A DNA stretch of 5,760 nucleotides. Origin: JAHIZC01 sp043813305. GTDB lineage: Bacteria; Omnitrophota; Gorgyraeia; Gygaellales; Profunditerraquicolaceae. Where the stretch lies: positions 1 through 5,760 of the forward strand of contig JBDRLC010000029.1 in assembly GCA_043813305.1 (NCBI GenBank), given 5' to 3'. The position numbers and the translations under genes are program-made. The notes below the pieces were generated by a model. The model worked only from the letters and a program-made list of their open reading frames with translations. It ran no database searches and was not told the DNA's origin. Shown here in pieces: positions 5,384-5,760 of this stretch. Position 1 is the stretch's first letter, and each line of letters begins with the position of its first letter.

Positions 5384-5408
5384 CCTGCCTGACGGCAGTC
5401 AGGGCAGG
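5384..5408. repeat. CCTGCC-family hairpin, longer version
   Basis: CCTGCCTGAC (5384-5393) pairs with GTCA-GGCAGG (5398-5408, one G bulged at 5402) around GGCA. The outer six pairs are the same as in the copies at 1665 and 5226. Flanking CCTGCCTG at 5373-5380 and GGTAGG at 5407-5412 suggest a compound array. Confidence 0.6.
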
Positions 5409-5442
5409 TAGGAGATTACGGCGAACGGAGGATGCCTATACT

Positions 5443-5502
5443 GTAAACCTCTCCGGGAGAGAGCCGTAAACCCCATAGCTGCTTGCAGCTACGGGGTAAA
5501 CC
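5443..5502. repeat. Three GTAAACC motifs separated by hairpins
   Basis: GTAAACC occurs at 5443-5449, 5466-5472 and 5496-5502. The first gap folds as CTCTC/GAGAG. The second is a strong hairpin, CCCC-A-TAGCTG / CAGCTA-C-GGGG, at 5471-5496. Repeated single-strand motifs between stems could be a structured RNA or DNA element; no family was recognised. Confidence 0.5.
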
Positions 5503-5670
5503 GAAGTCCTTCGATAGGCTCAGGATTCCTCTTAAGAAGGATCCCGTAGCGAAGCGGAGGGACAGACGGCAGAAAATTTCAGCACGCGAAAGCAAGACCG
5601 AAAGGGCCCTTTTAGGAGAAGATAACATACAATAAAGTGTGTAATGAATAAGTTGCTTTAAATAAAAAAA

Positions 5671-5728
5671 GGCTATATCCTCTTTAAAGGGCTGTAAGAG
5701 CAGCCCAAAACAAAAGGAGGATATAGCC
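5671..5728 (+). promoter_or_regulatory. Long hairpin sequestering the ribosome-binding site of the next gene
   Basis: GGCTATATCCTC (5671-5682) is a perfect 12-bp match to GAGGATATAGCC (5717-5728), which contains most of the Shine-Dalgarno AAAGGAGG. An inner stem, GGGCTG/CAGCCC (5689-5694/5701-5706), closes a six-base loop. On the reverse strand the hairpin is followed by seven Ts (complement of 5664-5670), so it can also act as a terminator for leftward transcription. A hairpin that hides the start region is known from IS200-type elements, where it limits transposase synthesis; any link here is inference. Confidence 0.7.
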
Positions 5729-5729
5729 C

Positions 5730-5760
5730 ATGCTCGAAATACGTTGTGATGCTCAGTATA
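5730..5760 (+). CDS. Start of an unidentified gene, cut by the window edge
   Basis: ATG at 5730 lies 9 nt after a strong AAAGGAGG (5713-5720) and reads MLEIRCDAQY before the window ends. Ten residues are too few to assign. The hairpin over the ribosome-binding site and the repeat-rich upstream region would fit the first gene of a mobile element, but that is a guess. Confidence 0.55.
   Translation, partial: MLEIRCDAQY

Larger units (their letters stand above)
5261..5670. other. Gene-free, repeat-rich region
   Basis: No convincing gene is seen in about 400 bases. The reverse-strand open frame (5416-5628) covers repeats and hairpins and has no family features. The stretch holds the CCTGCC-type hairpin at 5384-5408, three GTAAACC motifs at 5443-5502, and an imperfect inverted repeat, 5306-5329 with 5599-5620, around GGGCC. 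The segment 5504-5562 contains GTCCTTCGATAGGCTCAGGA and ATCCCGTAGCGAAGCGGAG, the style of intergenic repeats in many uncultivated bacteria; that comparison is from general familiarity only. Confidence 0.5.

Noticed and set aside
5416..5628. Reverse open frame of 70 aa
   Set aside because: It spans the GTAAACC hairpin array and repeat-like sequence, with no initiation signal.
5003..5670. CRISPR array
   Set aside because: The repeats are palindromic, of unequal length and irregularly spaced; there are no regular direct repeats with spacers.

Overview
This window most likely comes from an uncultivated free-living bacterium. The Shine-Dalgarno sites, the linked 23S-5S rRNA order, the intrinsic terminators, the dispersed CCTGCC/GGCAGG palindromes and the gene mix (B12-type radical SAM protein, tandem cold-shock proteins, small exported Met-rich protein) would suit a candidate phylum such as Omnitrophota. 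That placement is a weak inference, not a determination.

Positions 1-1266 are the 3' part of a 23S rRNA gene. It is split by a 731-nt group I intron (235-965) at the universally conserved GACAGU/UCGGUC site, which matches the insertion site of the Chlamydomonas chloroplast I-CreI intron (about E. coli 2593). P1, P10, P3, P4, P5, P7, P8 and P9 can be read from the sequence. The intron carries a LAGLIDADG homing endonuclease gene whose two ends are written into the ribozyme core. A spacer with two strong hairpins, a 5S rRNA gene (1441-1555) and a terminator complete the rRNA operon.

Positions 1600-2620 form a small accessory cassette region. Two short paralogous genes (1880-2143 and 2284-2538) share a lysine-rich N-terminal block ending in CxCY and diverge almost completely afterwards, a pattern like that of peptide precursors. 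They are interleaved with partial copies of the 3' end of the 5S gene: an inverted piece at 1606-1622, a direct piece at 1772-1800 and a 46-nt piece at 2149-2194. The two direct copies are each followed by a terminator-like hairpin. Duplication of a unit [5S tail - terminator - promoter - peptide gene] explains the layout most simply.

Positions 2619-4945 hold a promoter with a short terminated leader or small RNA, a canonical CspA-type gene, a terminator, a second divergent cold-shock gene, a B12-binding-domain radical SAM protein (431 aa) and a secreted methionine-rich 125-aa protein, ended by a terminator. The last three genes are closely spaced (12 and 18 nt gaps) and probably co-transcribed.

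Positions 5003-5670 contain no convincing gene. They hold palindromic repeat material, including an imperfect inverted repeat of about 255 bp, CCTGCC-type hairpins, and a triple GTAAACC motif separated by hairpins. At the right edge a gene begins at 5730 behind a long hairpin that buries its Shine-Dalgarno sequence; only ten codons are visible.
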